Origin: CAVQCX01 sp963711095
Lineage (GTDB): Bacteria > Pseudomonadota > Gammaproteobacteria > Chromatiales > Chromatiaceae
Direction: 5' to 3'
NCBI GenBank assembly: GCA_963711095.1
Contig: CAVQCX010000038.1
Location: 340,151 to 404,150 of the forward strand
DNA: 64,000 nt
In this document: in pieces, positions 8,906 through 17,407 of the stretch
Numbering within the stretch: the stretch's first letter is position 1
How the letters are laid out: each line of letters begins with the position of its first letter
Translations under genes and position numbers: made by a program
Notes under the pieces: model-generated
The model's input: only the letters and a program-made list of their open reading frames with translations
Told to the model about the DNA's origin: nothing
The model's database searches: none

Positions 8906-9264
8906 ATATGGGAGGCCAGCCATTTTCTGAACTGGGCCGCCATGATCTCGCCCTTCTCGTTGTGTACCCCGTGATCGACCATCAGCTGGTAGGCCTCGGC
9001 CAGCTCCCTGCGCAGGATCGCCGCGTCGCGCCGGGCCTCCGGGCTGAATCCGCCCGCGATAGCCAGATCAATGGCGGCGACCGAATCGGCGTCGCCCCAC
9101 CATTCATCGGAGTCGAGCTGCGAGACACCGGCGTCGAGGTCGCGCTCGACCGCCGCAGCCGCCAGCATCGCCAGGTTGGCATGGTAGACCTGACCGTACT
9201 TGCGCAGCAGCTGCTCTACCCGGCCCAGTTGCCCTTTCACCGCCTGGATCTCTGTCCCCGTCAC
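8902..9264 (-). CDS. hypothetical protein, stop codon supplied by the MITE
   Basis: 120 aa, helical and soluble, starting at GTG 9264 whose first bases overlap the methyltransferase stop (GTGA). No family recognised. The C-terminal region QLMVDHGVHNEKGEIMAAQFRKWLASHI runs into the MITE, and its TAG stop (8902-8904) lies inside the CTAG end of that element. The element therefore either sits just behind the natural end or has replaced the original C-terminus. Last gene of a three-gene overlapping operon with the methyltransferase and FAD oxidoreductase. Confidence 0.7.
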   Translation of the reverse strand: MTGTEIQAVKGQLGRVEQLLRKYGQVYHANLAMLAAAAVERDLDAGVSQLDSDEWWGDADSVAAIDLAIAGGFSPEARRDAAILRRELAEAYQLMVDHGVHNEKGEIMAAQFRKWLASHI

Positions 9265-9941
9265 CCTGCAACTGTATCAGCCCGGGCCGGTCTCTTCCCG
9301 GCGCCGCAGGTGTCTGCCACGGCCTTTTCCATGCAGATCAGCAGGGGCGGGGATCGGCGGCCGGGCAAGGGCGCTGCCGGCTGCACGGCATAGCCCCGGA
9401 GCGCCAGCGCGCACGCCCAGCCGCGCACCGCCTCGGCCTCCTCGGCACCGCCGGGGTGTCCCGTGTAGGCGAGCAGACTCAGGCGCCCCCCGGGTGCGAG
9501 CAGCCTGCGCATGGCGCCCAGCGCCTCCAGGGTGCTGTCGGTCCGGGTCCGGATACGCCGGTCGCCTCCCGGAAGGTAGCCCAGGTTCATCATCATCCCT
9601 TTGATGCTTTCCCGGCACCGGGCCGGGAGCTGCTCTGCCATGAGCGCGTGGTCGGACAGCATCAGCCGGGTCTGCGCCAGCTGGCCGGCGCGCGCAAGCC
9701 GCTGGCGAGCGATCTCCAGGGCCCCCGGCTGGATGTCGAAACCGTAGACCCGGCCCAGGGGTCCGACGCAGCCGGCGAGAAACAGCGTGTCCCGGCCGTT
9801 GCCCACGGTGGCGTCCAGCGCCCAGTCTCCCGGGCCCAGCACCGCCCCGACGAAGGCCTGCGCCTGGATGACCAGCCGCCGGCCGTGGCCCCCGGACAGC
9901 GGCCGCTCGGCATCTCGCGCATCCGGGCCCGGCGGAGTCAC
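9261..9941 (-). CDS. SAM-dependent methyltransferase, MnmM/YtqB type
   Basis: 226 aa from GTG 9941, which overlaps the stop of the upstream FAD gene by 4 bp (GTGA). The SAM-binding motif I is ALDATVGNGRDTLFLAG, and the family hallmark MMNLGYLPGGDRRIRT is present, as in the rRNA_methylase (YtqB) family. B. subtilis YtqB/MnmM is known to methylate nm5U34 of tRNA to mnm5U. The upstream gene encodes a MnmC oxidase-like FAD protein, so this pair may do the two steps that fused MnmC does in E. coli; that coupling is inference. Confidence 0.85.
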   Translation of the reverse strand: MTPPGPDARDAERPLSGGHGRRLVIQAQAFVGAVLGPGDWALDATVGNGRDTLFLAGCVGPLGRVYGFDIQPGALEIARQRLARAGQLAQTRLMLSDHALMAEQLPARCRESIKGMMMNLGYLPGGDRRIRTRTDSTLEALGAMRRLLAPGGRLSLLAYTGHPGGAEEAEAVRGWACALALRGYAVQPAAPLPGRRSPPLLICMEKAVADTCGAGKRPARADTVAG

Positions 9942-11017
9942 CGGGCGCGCCCCGCATAGCGCTCGATGTTCACCCGGGCCGGCAGCGCCGCGCCCTGCTC
10001 CAGATGGTCCGCCAGCGCCTCGGCCCAGCCGGGGATCTGCAGCGAGCCCTTGGACCCGAAGCCGTTGAAGATCCATAGACCCGGCTGGCCTGGGTGGACA
10101 CCGATGAAAGGTGCGTTGTCGAGGGTACCGGGACGGACCCCGGCGCGGTGCGCGAGCACCCGAGCCCCGCTGAGCATGACCAGGCCCGGCAGGTCGCGCA
10201 TCAGGGTCTCCCGCCCACGATCGCTCGGCGCCTGGTCGAGGCGGTCCCAGTCGTAGGTGGCGCCCAGGCGAAAGCGCCGCCCCCCGAGGGGCAGCAGCCA
10301 ACGGCCTGCGCTCAGGATCTGCTCGGGCGGGGGCCCGTCGGACTCCGCGGTCAGGATCTCTCCCTTGGCGGGCTGGAACGGCAGCCAGGCCCACCAGGGA
10401 TCGGTCATGGCCTGGTAGCCCTGGCAGCAGATAACCCGGGCCGCCCTGAGACCGGCGCACTCAATGAGCCCCGCCCGCGGGCGGATATCGGCGGCTCCGG
10501 CGTGCGAGTGCAGCAGCCGACCCTGCCGGCGCAGGTGCTCGCCCATGTGATCAATCAGTGCGCCTATGTCCAGATAACCGGTGCGCCGCTGCACCAGGCT
10601 GCCCAGCGGATCCAGGACGCCAGGCCCGGCCAGGCCCGGGGCCAGCCGCCCGCCCAGGTAAGGTGCATAGGCCGGATCGGCAAGGCGCCGCTCGGCGAGC
10701 CCCGCCTCGGCGGAGGACCGCAACAGTCGCAGCAGGGGAATCCGGTGCAGCAGCCTCTGGCCGAGGCGTGCCTCCAAAACGGCATAGGTCCGCTCGGCGA
10801 CCGGCAGCAGCCGCTCGACATCCGCCGTCTTGGCCAGCCGGCGGCCGGTCACCGGGTTGACGAGTCCGGCGGCGACCCGCGAGGCGCTCGAGGCATAGCC
10901 GTCGTCGATGACCGCCAGAGACCAGCCGCGCTCAAGGAGGGTCCACGCCAGCAGGCTGCCAGCCAGACCCTGGCCGATGATCAAGGCATCGAGTATCGGC
11001 TGGGCCCCCGTGATCAT
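9938..11017 (-). CDS. FAD-dependent oxidoreductase, MnmC oxidase-domain-like
   Basis: 359 aa. An N-terminal dinucleotide-binding fingerprint (ALIIGQGLAGSLLAWTLLERG with DD at the end of strand 2), a DAO-family body (SRVAAGLVNPVTGRRLAK), and a C-terminal GTLDNAPFIGVHP...IFNGFGSKG segment fit glycine-oxidase/MnmC(o)-like flavoproteins. In tRNA wobble modification the MnmC oxidase domain removes the carboxymethyl group from cmnm5U34. The direct 4-bp overlap with an MnmM-type methyltransferase supports such a role here but does not prove it. Start is ATG 11017; the frame extends upstream into the intergenic gap without support. Confidence 0.82.
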   Translation of the reverse strand: MITGAQPILDALIIGQGLAGSLLAWTLLERGWSLAVIDDGYASSASRVAAGLVNPVTGRRLAKTADVERLLPVAERTYAVLEARLGQRLLHRIPLLRLLRSSAEAGLAERRLADPAYAPYLGGRLAPGLAGPGVLDPLGSLVQRRTGYLDIGALIDHMGEHLRRQGRLLHSHAGAADIRPRAGLIECAGLRAARVICCQGYQAMTDPWWAWLPFQPAKGEILTAESDGPPPEQILSAGRWLLPLGGRRFRLGATYDWDRLDQAPSDRGRETLMRDLPGLVMLSGARVLAHRAGVRPGTLDNAPFIGVHPGQPGLWIFNGFGSKGSLQIPGWAEALADHLEQGAALPARVNIERYAGRAR

Positions 11018-11060
11018 CGCATGCGCTGACTTTGCCGACCGGGCCGGCTGTGCCGCTGCC

Positions 11061-11753
11061 TCAGAAGTGCAGTTGGTCGGCCAGCGCAGGATCGTCGACG
11101 AACGGATTGCGGTTGCCCTGGACTCGGGCAATGCGCCGGCTTCTCTGCCGCTCGCCCGCATCCGGCGGGTCCTCGGCGTTCCAGCGCTTGAGCAGCGCCC
11201 CCTGACCGGGGTAGATCTTTAGCGCGTAACGCGCGCTCATATAGAACATGGCGCGAGCGATGTCCCCGCGCACCTGGGGGCGCGGCTCGACTTGATGGGC
11301 GTCGACCTCGAAGTCGCAACGGCCGTACTCGCGGCGCTCGCCGCTGATCATGCCGTAGCGGCGGGCGCCACGCGCCTTGTTGATCCGGCTCAGCGCGGGG
11401 AAGATATCGTATAGGTCGGTCTCGATACGATTGAAGTGCGGACTGGTCTCGCGGCACCGGCTGCGCGTCCCGCAGCCGAGAGACCGCGTCACCCAGGCCA
11501 TGGGAAACACGTGCTCGGCATCGATTCCGGCGCCTTTTTCCGGTCCGAAATGCGCGCCGCAGTAGAGCGTCTCTCCGCCCCGGGGATAGACCTGGCTCCA
11601 GAGCAGGTAGAGCGCATGCTTGTACTGGCGCAGCCACGCCGGCTCCTCCGCCCTGCCGGCCGGGAGCCAGCCCAGGCCGATGGCGACGATCAGGACAGCG
11701 CGGGCGCAGCGGCGACACCTGCGATGGGGAGCCCCTGGGGTCGTGATGCTCAC
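11061..11753 (-). CDS. endA: exported endonuclease I
   Basis: 230 aa with a signal peptide (basic start, then AVLIVAIGLGWLPAGRA). It carries the endonuclease I/NucM signature: DAEHVFPMAW with the catalytic His near residue 82, an FNRIETDLYDIFPALSRIN segment, RGDIARAMFYMSARY, and NRNPFVDDP near the C-terminus. The enzyme is a periplasmic or secreted nonspecific DNase. Eight or so Cys residues suggest disulfides, consistent with export. It precedes the FAD oxidoreductase by 43 bp on the same strand. Confidence 0.9.
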   Translation of the reverse strand: MSITTPGAPHRRCRRCARAVLIVAIGLGWLPAGRAEEPAWLRQYKHALYLLWSQVYPRGGETLYCGAHFGPEKGAGIDAEHVFPMAWVTRSLGCGTRSRCRETSPHFNRIETDLYDIFPALSRINKARGARRYGMISGERREYGRCDFEVDAHQVEPRPQVRGDIARAMFYMSARYALKIYPGQGALLKRWNAEDPPDAGERQRSRRIARVQGNRNPFVDDPALADQLHF

Positions 11754-12042
11754 TTCGGCAAATCAGCCCTGGCACAGCAGCACTGCCCGATGAAGAGGTG
11801 CCCCGGCCAGCTCATCGCCGCCGCTCCCGGTATCGGGCAGACGGCCGCGGCGTGGCGTCGACGGCTCGCCGGGGCTTTGCAGGCAGGCGCGCCCCCGGCC
11901 TGGACCCGAGGGCTGCGCTGATCGCTCGATGCATTCGATCCACTCCGCCGACGACACGCTCGCGGCCGGGACACCGCAGTCGGGCAGTATAGCCCGCCCG
12001 CGCGTTGGCCCCCATGCGCGCGGTCTGTACGCGGGCGGGAGG

Positions 12043-12426
12043 TCAAAGCCCCGCGCGGTTGTAGAGTAGGTCGAGCACCAGTTGTATGCCCTCCAGCCCC
12101 TGCTCGAGCATGATGTCCAGGGGCGTGACCCCGCCGAGCCTGGGTCCGGGCGTGGTGATCCACAGGCCCCCGGATGCGGGGCTGTGGGGAAACAGCTTGT
12201 GCAGGGCGTTGTCGATCTCCATCAGCAGTGCGACGCGCTGGTAGACATCCGCGTGCTCGGGCAGTGCACCGCTCAGCCGGTAACGGTTGAGCTCCCGCGT
12301 GCCGGTGCCCCCGGGCAGGCCGAGCAGCAAGGGCTGGATCGCTGGAGCGACTTCCCAGGTGCCGAGGATCTCCAGGGCGGCCCGGCTCAGATCGATTCGC
12401 TCCCGGGCCGAGAGCCCCCCGGTCAT
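12043..12426 (-). CDS. stand-alone MbcA/ParS/Xre-type toxin-binding domain protein (DUF2384)
   Basis: 127 aa. The C-terminal part (LMEIDNALHKLFP ... RLGGVTPLDIMLEQGLEGIQLVLDLL) matches the toxin-binding domain of MbcA/ParS/Xre antitoxins, whose conserved GxTPLDxM signature is visible. The N-terminal half (AREILSRAALEILGTW-like) would be the helical DNA-binding region. In known systems the partner is a RES-domain NAD-degrading toxin, but none is encoded on either side. It could be a solitary regulator or an antitoxin remnant. The 289 bp downstream to endA holds nothing recognisable. Confidence 0.75.
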   Translation of the reverse strand: MTGGLSARERIDLSRAALEILGTWEVAPAIQPLLLGLPGGTGTRELNRYRLSGALPEHADVYQRVALLMEIDNALHKLFPHSPASGGLWITTPGPRLGGVTPLDIMLEQGLEGIQLVLDLLYNRAGL

Positions 12427-12628
12427 GGCGGACCCGCGTGGCCGGATATCACAGGGGCCGGTCGGCGATGCCGGGGAAGCTCCGGCGTGTGCGCCCGCTG
12501 CCCGGTCTGGGAGCGCGAGTGTCTCAGGGCACAGCGGTGAGGGACGATGGCCCGGCGCGCGCCGTCCGCCCGGGCGGCTTCGAGAGCCCGACAGCGCGAT
12601 CCCCGGCGAAGCGGGCCGAGCGGATCGC

Positions 12629-12928
12629 TCATTCGAGGAATTGAAACCCGACTCGCATCAGGCCCGGCTCCATGGGCTGTTTCCAGGTCAGCTCCGACAG
12701 TACCGGGGCGAGCTGGCCGATCTTGACCCGGCAGCGGTCGCCGAGGTTGAGGTCGTCGCGCTCGTGGGTGATGAGACTGCAGCCCGATACCGGCGATTCC
12801 TCGATGATCAGGGCGACGAAAACGGGGCTGAACTCGGCGGCATCGGCATCCAGCGACACCTGGGCGTATTCCATGGGGTCGGGCCTGAAGCGAAGGTGCT
12901 TGCGGGATGGGTGTTCTTCCGGGCTCAT
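12629..12928 (-). CDS. PilZ-like domain protein
   Basis: 99 aa starting MSPEEHPSRKHLRFRPD at 12928, with GAGGAG 7 bases upstream. The first third resembles PilZ (RxxxR-like K/R-H-LRFRP, then ALIIEESPVSGCSLI in place of the DxSxxG motif), followed by alternating beta strands. PilZ domains bind c-di-GMP; here the second motif is degenerate (EESPVSGC), so binding is uncertain. A c-di-GMP enzyme is encoded at 58 kb but is not linked. Confidence 0.65.
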   Translation of the reverse strand: MSPEEHPSRKHLRFRPDPMEYAQVSLDADAAEFSPVFVALIIEESPVSGCSLITHERDDLNLGDRCRVKIGQLAPVLSELTWKQPMEPGLMRVGFQFLE

Positions 12929-13041
12929 ACCCTGGCTCCTCGGTGATTGAATGTCGCTACGAAGTCTAGCAGTTGGCTCGGCGGGGCCGCCTCGTGGCCG
13001 TCTGAGCGCGGCCTCTGGCAGGATCGCTCCGCCGCGCGGGC

Positions 13042-13662
13042 TCATTGGCCAAGCGAGCGCCGCGCAGCCAGGCCGGCGTCCAGCAGCTCCCGGGTGACGG
13101 GCAGGTCAAGACCGACCTGCGCGAAGATGGTGGCGAGCAGGCGCGCGAAGGGGCCGTCGGTGGCGGCCTCGGGCTCGCTCTCGAAGCATTCGGCGTAGGC
13201 CTTGGCCAGGACGCCGATGAGCTCGCACAGCGGCAGGATGTCGGTGGTCGAGGACCCCGGAGGGGTGAGGATGGCCGAGCAGCTGTCCGTCAGACGGGCC
13301 AGCTCGCGCTCCAGCGCCTGCAGATAGGCGTCGCTGTAGCCGTGGCCGAAGGTATCGGATGTGGTCAGCTCGCCGAGCAGAAGGGCCTTGTCGGCCGCAG
13401 GTACCCGGGAAATGGCTTGCCGCAGGCCGGTGGCCAGCTGGGCCATTTCCATCAGCTCCGGAGAGAACGAGCGCGCGGGTCTGCTCCTTTGCTCGGCGAG
13501 CTCGCTGCGGATGCCTGCCAACCGAGGCGTGAGCTCCTGGCTGAGCACCAGCACGAAGATGCGCCGCCACTCCTCGTCGCCGAGCCCAAGCACGCCGAGG
13601 GCGTGCGAGATGATGCCGTCCAGCGCCTCGTCGGGAAGGGGTCTGTCCTGTCGGCTGTGCAT
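13042..13662 (-). CDS. hypothetical protein, 206 aa
   Basis: Largely alpha-helical, acidic, cytoplasmic. It starts MHSRQDRPLPDEALDGII with GAGGAGACCGAG upstream of ATG 13662, a good ribosome binding site. No motif recognised. It lies 113 bp upstream of the PilZ-like gene on the same strand and may be co-transcribed. Confidence 0.7.
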   Translation of the reverse strand: MHSRQDRPLPDEALDGIISHALGVLGLGDEEWRRIFVLVLSQELTPRLAGIRSELAEQRSRPARSFSPELMEMAQLATGLRQAISRVPAADKALLLGELTTSDTFGHGYSDAYLQALERELARLTDSCSAILTPPGSSTTDILPLCELIGVLAKAYAECFESEPEAATDGPFARLLATIFAQVGLDLPVTRELLDAGLAARRSLGQ

Positions 13663-13674
13663 CTCGGTCTCCTC

Positions 13675-13893
13675 TCAGGCAGACCCAAGCAGCTGCCCGT
13701 GTTCCCGCGCGATCCCGCGGCGCAGCCTCAGAGGCCAGGTGACGGCGCGCGGGCTGCTTGCTTCTCCCCAGACCCGGGCCCGGCTCGGGGCCTGGCGGGC
13801 AAGATATTCGAACAGCGCCGAAGGATGATCCGGACGGAACCGGGCGTATTGGTCAACCTGGATGGAGAAATGATCCTTGAATCCCTGCCTCAT
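13675..13893 (-). pseudogene. truncated N-terminus of a class I methyltransferase
   Basis: The 72-codon frame starts MRQGFKDHFSIQVDQYARFRP, then HPSALFEYLARQAPSRARVW. This is the characteristic N-terminus of UbiE/BioC-like SAM methyltransferases in which VWDxGxGxGQ should follow. Here the sequence diverges immediately after VW and stops, so the SAM-binding core is gone. It is best read as a deletion remnant. Confidence 0.65.
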
Positions 13894-13930
13894 GGGTGCT
13901 GGCCCCCCGGGAGGATCGCCGGGACCTCGC

Positions 13931-14233
13931 TCAGTGCCGGAACAGCGCCTCGGCGGCGTCGCGGACCGCTTGCTCGGACGCTTGCTGAGAGCTGCCGCCC
14001 GGCTGGGGCGTCGGCTCGAAGAATTCGCAAAAGTTGGCTTTGGTCTTGTCGAGCACCGGCTCCGCCATAGGCTCGAGGCAGTCATTCGGCCGACCCGGCG
14101 CGTAATGGCGGCAGTTGCGGCAGACCCGCGTCGACTTGCCGCAGCCGGAACAGCATTGCTCCCGGCCGAGATCGGCCGCCAGCAGCTCCCGGCCGCAGCT
14201 CCAGCAGTGCCCGAGGACGATCGTGTCTGTCAT
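13931..14233 (-). CDS. small zinc-ribbon protein
   Basis: 100 aa. Cysteine pairs CWSC, CCSGC, CRNC, plus later single Cys residues (NDCLEP, NFCEFFEP) suggest one or two zinc sites in the first 75 residues, followed by a low-complexity tail (PQPGGSSQQASEQAV). Start MTDTIVLGHC at 14233 with GGAGGC upstream. Function unknown. Confidence 0.75.
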   Translation of the reverse strand: MTDTIVLGHCWSCGRELLAADLGREQCCSGCGKSTRVCRNCRHYAPGRPNDCLEPMAEPVLDKTKANFCEFFEPTPQPGGSSQQASEQAVRDAAEALFRH

Positions 14234-14422
14234 GATCCGGCCTCCCGTGGTTAGGCGTCTGAACCGGGGCTCGTGGGGCCCGCAGCGCGCGGCCTGGTCT
14301 CCCGGGCCCGAACGGCTGCTGAAACCCGCTGCGTTGTCCCCAAGCATGCCACATCCGACTCGGGTTTGCCGGCTTGGTTGCGCGCGGTCTGTTGGCGACA
14401 GCGCTCGGTGCGCCTGCTCCGC

Positions 14423-15400
14423 TTATTCGACGATCTCGCTGTGGGTGTGCTGCGGATCGAGCCCGAGCGCCCGGGCACGTGCGCGAAACACCTCGACCGC
14501 CGCGCCGGGTCCGGCCAGGTAGAGGTCGCTCGGACCCCTGTCGCTGAGGTCCGCGGCAACGCGCTCGGCCATCGCGGCGGGGTCTGTCGGCTCGGGCAGT
14601 GGCGTATAACGGAAATTCTCCAGGGCGTCTTGCCAGGAGTAGAACAGCCGGTCCAGATAGCCGCGAGCGTCGCCGCCGCGCGTGCGGTAGAGATCGATGC
14701 GCGGTGCGTTGTCGAGCGCCAGGGCATGCTCGACCATACTTTTGATGGGTGCCGCACCCAAGCCGATTGCGACGAACGCCAGCGCGATGCCCGGCTCGGA
14801 GTCCAGCAGGAAATCGCCCTGGGGCCCGCTGACCACCAGGGTCTGGGAAAGTGCGGCCGGGGAGAGCATGTGTCGTAGGAAAGGGTCGTCCGGCCGGTCG
14901 TGCAGAAGAAACAGCAGGCTCCTGCCGTCACAGGGACAGCTCGCGACTGGCAGCTCGGTGCTCAGCCCCTCGCGGGTCGTCAGGCGAACCCTCTGCCCGG
15001 CCAGGAACCTCAGTGTCTGACTGCGGGGCGTCTTCAGGTGCAGCAGCATGGTGCCGTCGCTCCCGGGCTCGACCTTGCGCACCGTGCAGCGGATCTCCTG
15101 CAACGGGACATCGCTGGCCGATGCCGCCTCTTGGGCCTCCAGCACCAGGTCGGAAGTGGGCGTGTGGACGCACATGAGGATGTAGCCGGCGGCCTTCTCG
15201 GCCTCGCTCAAGGGGTAGTCCTGGCTGCGTAGCCGCCGTACCTGGCCCGAGACCAGGCGGGCCTTACAGCCCCCGCAGTTGCCGCTGGCGCAGCCGTGAG
15301 CCAGGCTCAGCCCCTCGCGCAGGGCTGCGTCGATGATTGGCTCGTTGGCCTCCACCACGAAGCTGTGGCCGGTGGGCAAGAGCGTGACGCTGTGACTCAT
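14423..15400 (-). CDS. ferredoxin-domain FAD/NAD(P)H reductase (CDP-glucoseen reductase-like)
   Basis: 325 aa. The N-terminal plant-type [2Fe-2S] domain has CASGNCGGC near residue 37 and the fourth Cys in LMC near residue 75. A FAD-binding barrel and NAD-binding domain follow (GPQGDFLL near residue 193, FVAIGLGAAPIKSM near 208, LYLAGP near 293). This is the layout of AscD-like and dioxygenase reductases that pass electrons from NAD(P)H to an iron-sulfur acceptor. The usual RxYS flavin motif is replaced by TELPVAS, so flavin contacts are altered. No oxygenase partner lies nearby; substrate unknown. Confidence 0.83.
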   Translation of the reverse strand: MSHSVTLLPTGHSFVVEANEPIIDAALREGLSLAHGCASGNCGGCKARLVSGQVRRLRSQDYPLSEAEKAAGYILMCVHTPTSDLVLEAQEAASASDVPLQEIRCTVRKVEPGSDGTMLLHLKTPRSQTLRFLAGQRVRLTTREGLSTELPVASCPCDGRSLLFLLHDRPDDPFLRHMLSPAALSQTLVVSGPQGDFLLDSEPGIALAFVAIGLGAAPIKSMVEHALALDNAPRIDLYRTRGGDARGYLDRLFYSWQDALENFRYTPLPEPTDPAAMAERVAADLSDRGPSDLYLAGPGAAVEVFRARARALGLDPQHTHSEIVE

Positions 15401-15532
15401 CGGTGTCCTCGGGCGCGATGCGGCGCGCCCGGTTGGAAGCTGGCCGATCCCCGCTTCATGGCGCTGCGCTCTTCCAGTCTATGCTAATTGATGAGGGCGC
15501 GTGCTCGCGCCCCGGTATTCGGAGACTCCATC

Positions 15533-15913
15533 ATGGGCGATGAATTCGCGGCTTTGGCGAGGGAGGTGCGCGATTATTGCAGGGACGCCGAGAGGCTCGA
15601 TGTCTGTACCAGCTGGTCCGAGGTGGATGACTGGTTGGCAGGCAGCGCTACCGAGGCCTGGCATGACTACGAGAACAGCCTAGCCGTGCAGGCGGCCCTC
15701 GGGTCGGACCTCGCTACGGTAAAGAACCGGCTGTTGATCGATTACGTAGCCAAGAACGTCACCCGGCGCCTGGTGTCGCTGCGCAATCTGGAGGAGCTCG
15801 ATGCCTTGCGCCGCCGGCGCAGCAACGGTCTTCTCGACGACGCGGCCTACGCCGCCGAGAGCCAGGATCTGGCCAGGGAGCATGCCCGGATGTACGAGCG
15901 CCTGGACCTTTGA
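15533..15913 (+). CDS. hypothetical protein, 126 aa
   Basis: Predominantly helical, charged protein (MGDEFAALAREVRDYC...). The ATG at 15533 has GGAG 8 bases upstream and is preferred over an ATG 45 bases earlier. Two helices near residues 65-100 (NRLLIDYVAKNVTRRL, EELDALRRRRSNG) suggest a coiled-coil-like bundle. No family recognised. Confidence 0.65.
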   Translation: MGDEFAALAREVRDYCRDAERLDVCTSWSEVDDWLAGSATEAWHDYENSLAVQAALGSDLATVKNRLLIDYVAKNVTRRLVSLRNLEELDALRRRRSNGLLDDAAYAAESQDLAREHARMYERLDL

Positions 15914-15933
15914 GCCGGGTGGCGTGCTACGGC

Positions 15934-16131
15934 TTAGCTGCGGGAGCGCTCCGCCTTGCCCGGACAGGGATCGATGACGAAATAGGCGAGCAGGAACTCT
16001 TCTTCCAACGGAGACAGGTCGAAGCGCTGGCAGGCCTGCTCGACCGTCTTGCAGTCATGCGAGTGCAGCTCTGCCATCCAGGCGATCGCTCGGCGCAGGG
16101 CCTCACCGTGCGGCACCAGCTCGTGGCTCAT
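15934..16131 (-). CDS. small conserved-looking hypothetical protein, 65 aa
   Basis: MSHELVPHGEALRRAIAWMAE..., acidic and helical with two Cys (HDCKTVEQACQRFDLSPLEEEFLL). GGGGAC lies about 10 bases upstream of the ATG at 16131. Length and pattern suggest a real small gene; function unknown. It ends 21 bp from the convergent gene at 15913. Confidence 0.65.
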   Translation of the reverse strand: MSHELVPHGEALRRAIAWMAELHSHDCKTVEQACQRFDLSPLEEEFLLAYFVIDPCPGKAERSRS

Positions 16132-16264
16132 GGGCGTGTGTCCCCGGTCTGTTCAGGCTCCTACGGAAATTCTAGCCGGCATTCCTGGCAAGCCGCCTGT
16201 CGGAGTCGCTTTCCGGGGATGTCTCAAGTGTTGCCCTCGGGCCCGGTAGGCGATGCGGATTCGC

Positions 16265-17210
16265 TCAGACTGTCGCTATGTCCGGGAGCATGCCCGCCAG
16301 CCGGCGTAGCGCCGAGGGTATGTCTGAGCCGAGAGCGACCGCCCCGGCGGATGCGATGGCCTCTGCGTGGGTGCTGCTGACCGGTCCTCCGATGCACACA
16401 GGTACGTCGATGGCCTGGACCAGCGCGGACAGTCGCTCGGTCAATAGCCCTTGTGCAGGCCGGTTGGTCCCTGAGAGCACGACGGCATGGCAGTGCGCCC
16501 GCTCCACCACCGGTGGGAGCTGCTCCAGAGGCATGTCGGTGCCGAGCAGCACCAGCCCCATGCTGTGGTGCAGCGCCGCCAGGCCGAACAGCAGCAGGCC
16601 GGTTTCGTGCAGCTCTCCCGGCAGGCAAGCGGCGAGCAAGCGCGGCCCCCGCTCTCGCACCCCCAGGTGATGAAACTGGGCGCCGAGCTTGTTGCGCAGG
16701 TAGCAGGCCAGAAAGTGCTCCTCTGCGATGCCGGTCGCCGTCGAGGCTCCATTGCTCCCCCAGCCTGACGAGCAGCGGAATCAGCAGCTGCTGGATCACC
16801 AGCTCCACCGGGAGGAGCGCGAGCGCCCCATGGTAATGGAGATCCAGCGCCGGCGTGTCGAACCCGCGGATTGCCGAGAGCATCTGTTCTCGCAGCCTCG
16901 ACCAGAGATCCGGGTCCTGCTTGGGGACAGTGCTCGCCCCGGGCTCTTCGCCCAGCACCGAGCGCGCCTGCCCGATTGAGACGCCCTGCGCCAGGAGCCC
17001 GACCACGCGCTGGATCAGGTGCAGCTGCTCGCGGCTGTACAGGCGGTGCCCCTTGGGCGTGCGCTCGGGCTTGAACAGGCCGTAACGGCGCTCCCAGGCG
17101 CGCAGGGTTACCGGGTGCACGCCGGTTAGCGATGCGACCGTGCGGATCGGATACAGACCCGGGCTGGCGGGCGTCTCCCGCTGATCGGGCTCAGGTACGC
17201 GGGTTGCCAT
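16265..17210 (-). pseudogene. MerR-type B12-binding (LitR/CarH-like) regulator with a frameshift
   Basis: From ATG 17210 (or 17219) the N-terminal MerR helix-turn-helix is clear (YPIRTVASLTGVHPVTLRAWERRYGL), then a four-helix B12-cap region (VELVIQQLLIPLLVRLGEQWSLDGD). Near 16733 one extra base shifts the frame; the other frame continues with IAEEHFLACYLRNKL, the cobalamin signature ELHETG, and a complete Rossmann-like domain to the stop at 16265. Joined, the protein would be about 315 aa, normal for the family. Adenosylcobalamin-dependent members are light-responsive repressors of carotenoid or photolyase genes. No such target lies next to it. The single-base lesion may be a sequence error. 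Confidence 0.85.
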
Positions 17211-17407
17211 GGGCGCCATAGACTGGTGTGCTTCGCCCACCCGGTGATCCTCCCCTGTTTGTGACCCCCCAAGGATAAGCCGCGGGGCCCGGACATACAG
17301 CCCGCAAAGGTCGGGGGCTTTCCGGACGCAGCGTCCGGCGGTGTCGTCAGCAGCCAGCCTGGACGGACCCCGGTACGGGCAGTACAGTGGCTGGCCCGGG
17401 TTCATCC

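Noticed and set aside
11750..12163. 137-aa minus-strand frame between endA and the DUF2384 gene
   Set aside because: Low-complexity Arg/Ala/Gly composition and overlap with the better supported DUF2384 frame.
16224..16740. Continuation of the MerR regulator in its original frame to 16224
   Set aside because: After 16733 that frame loses all B12-domain resemblance, while the neighbouring frame carries the motifs.
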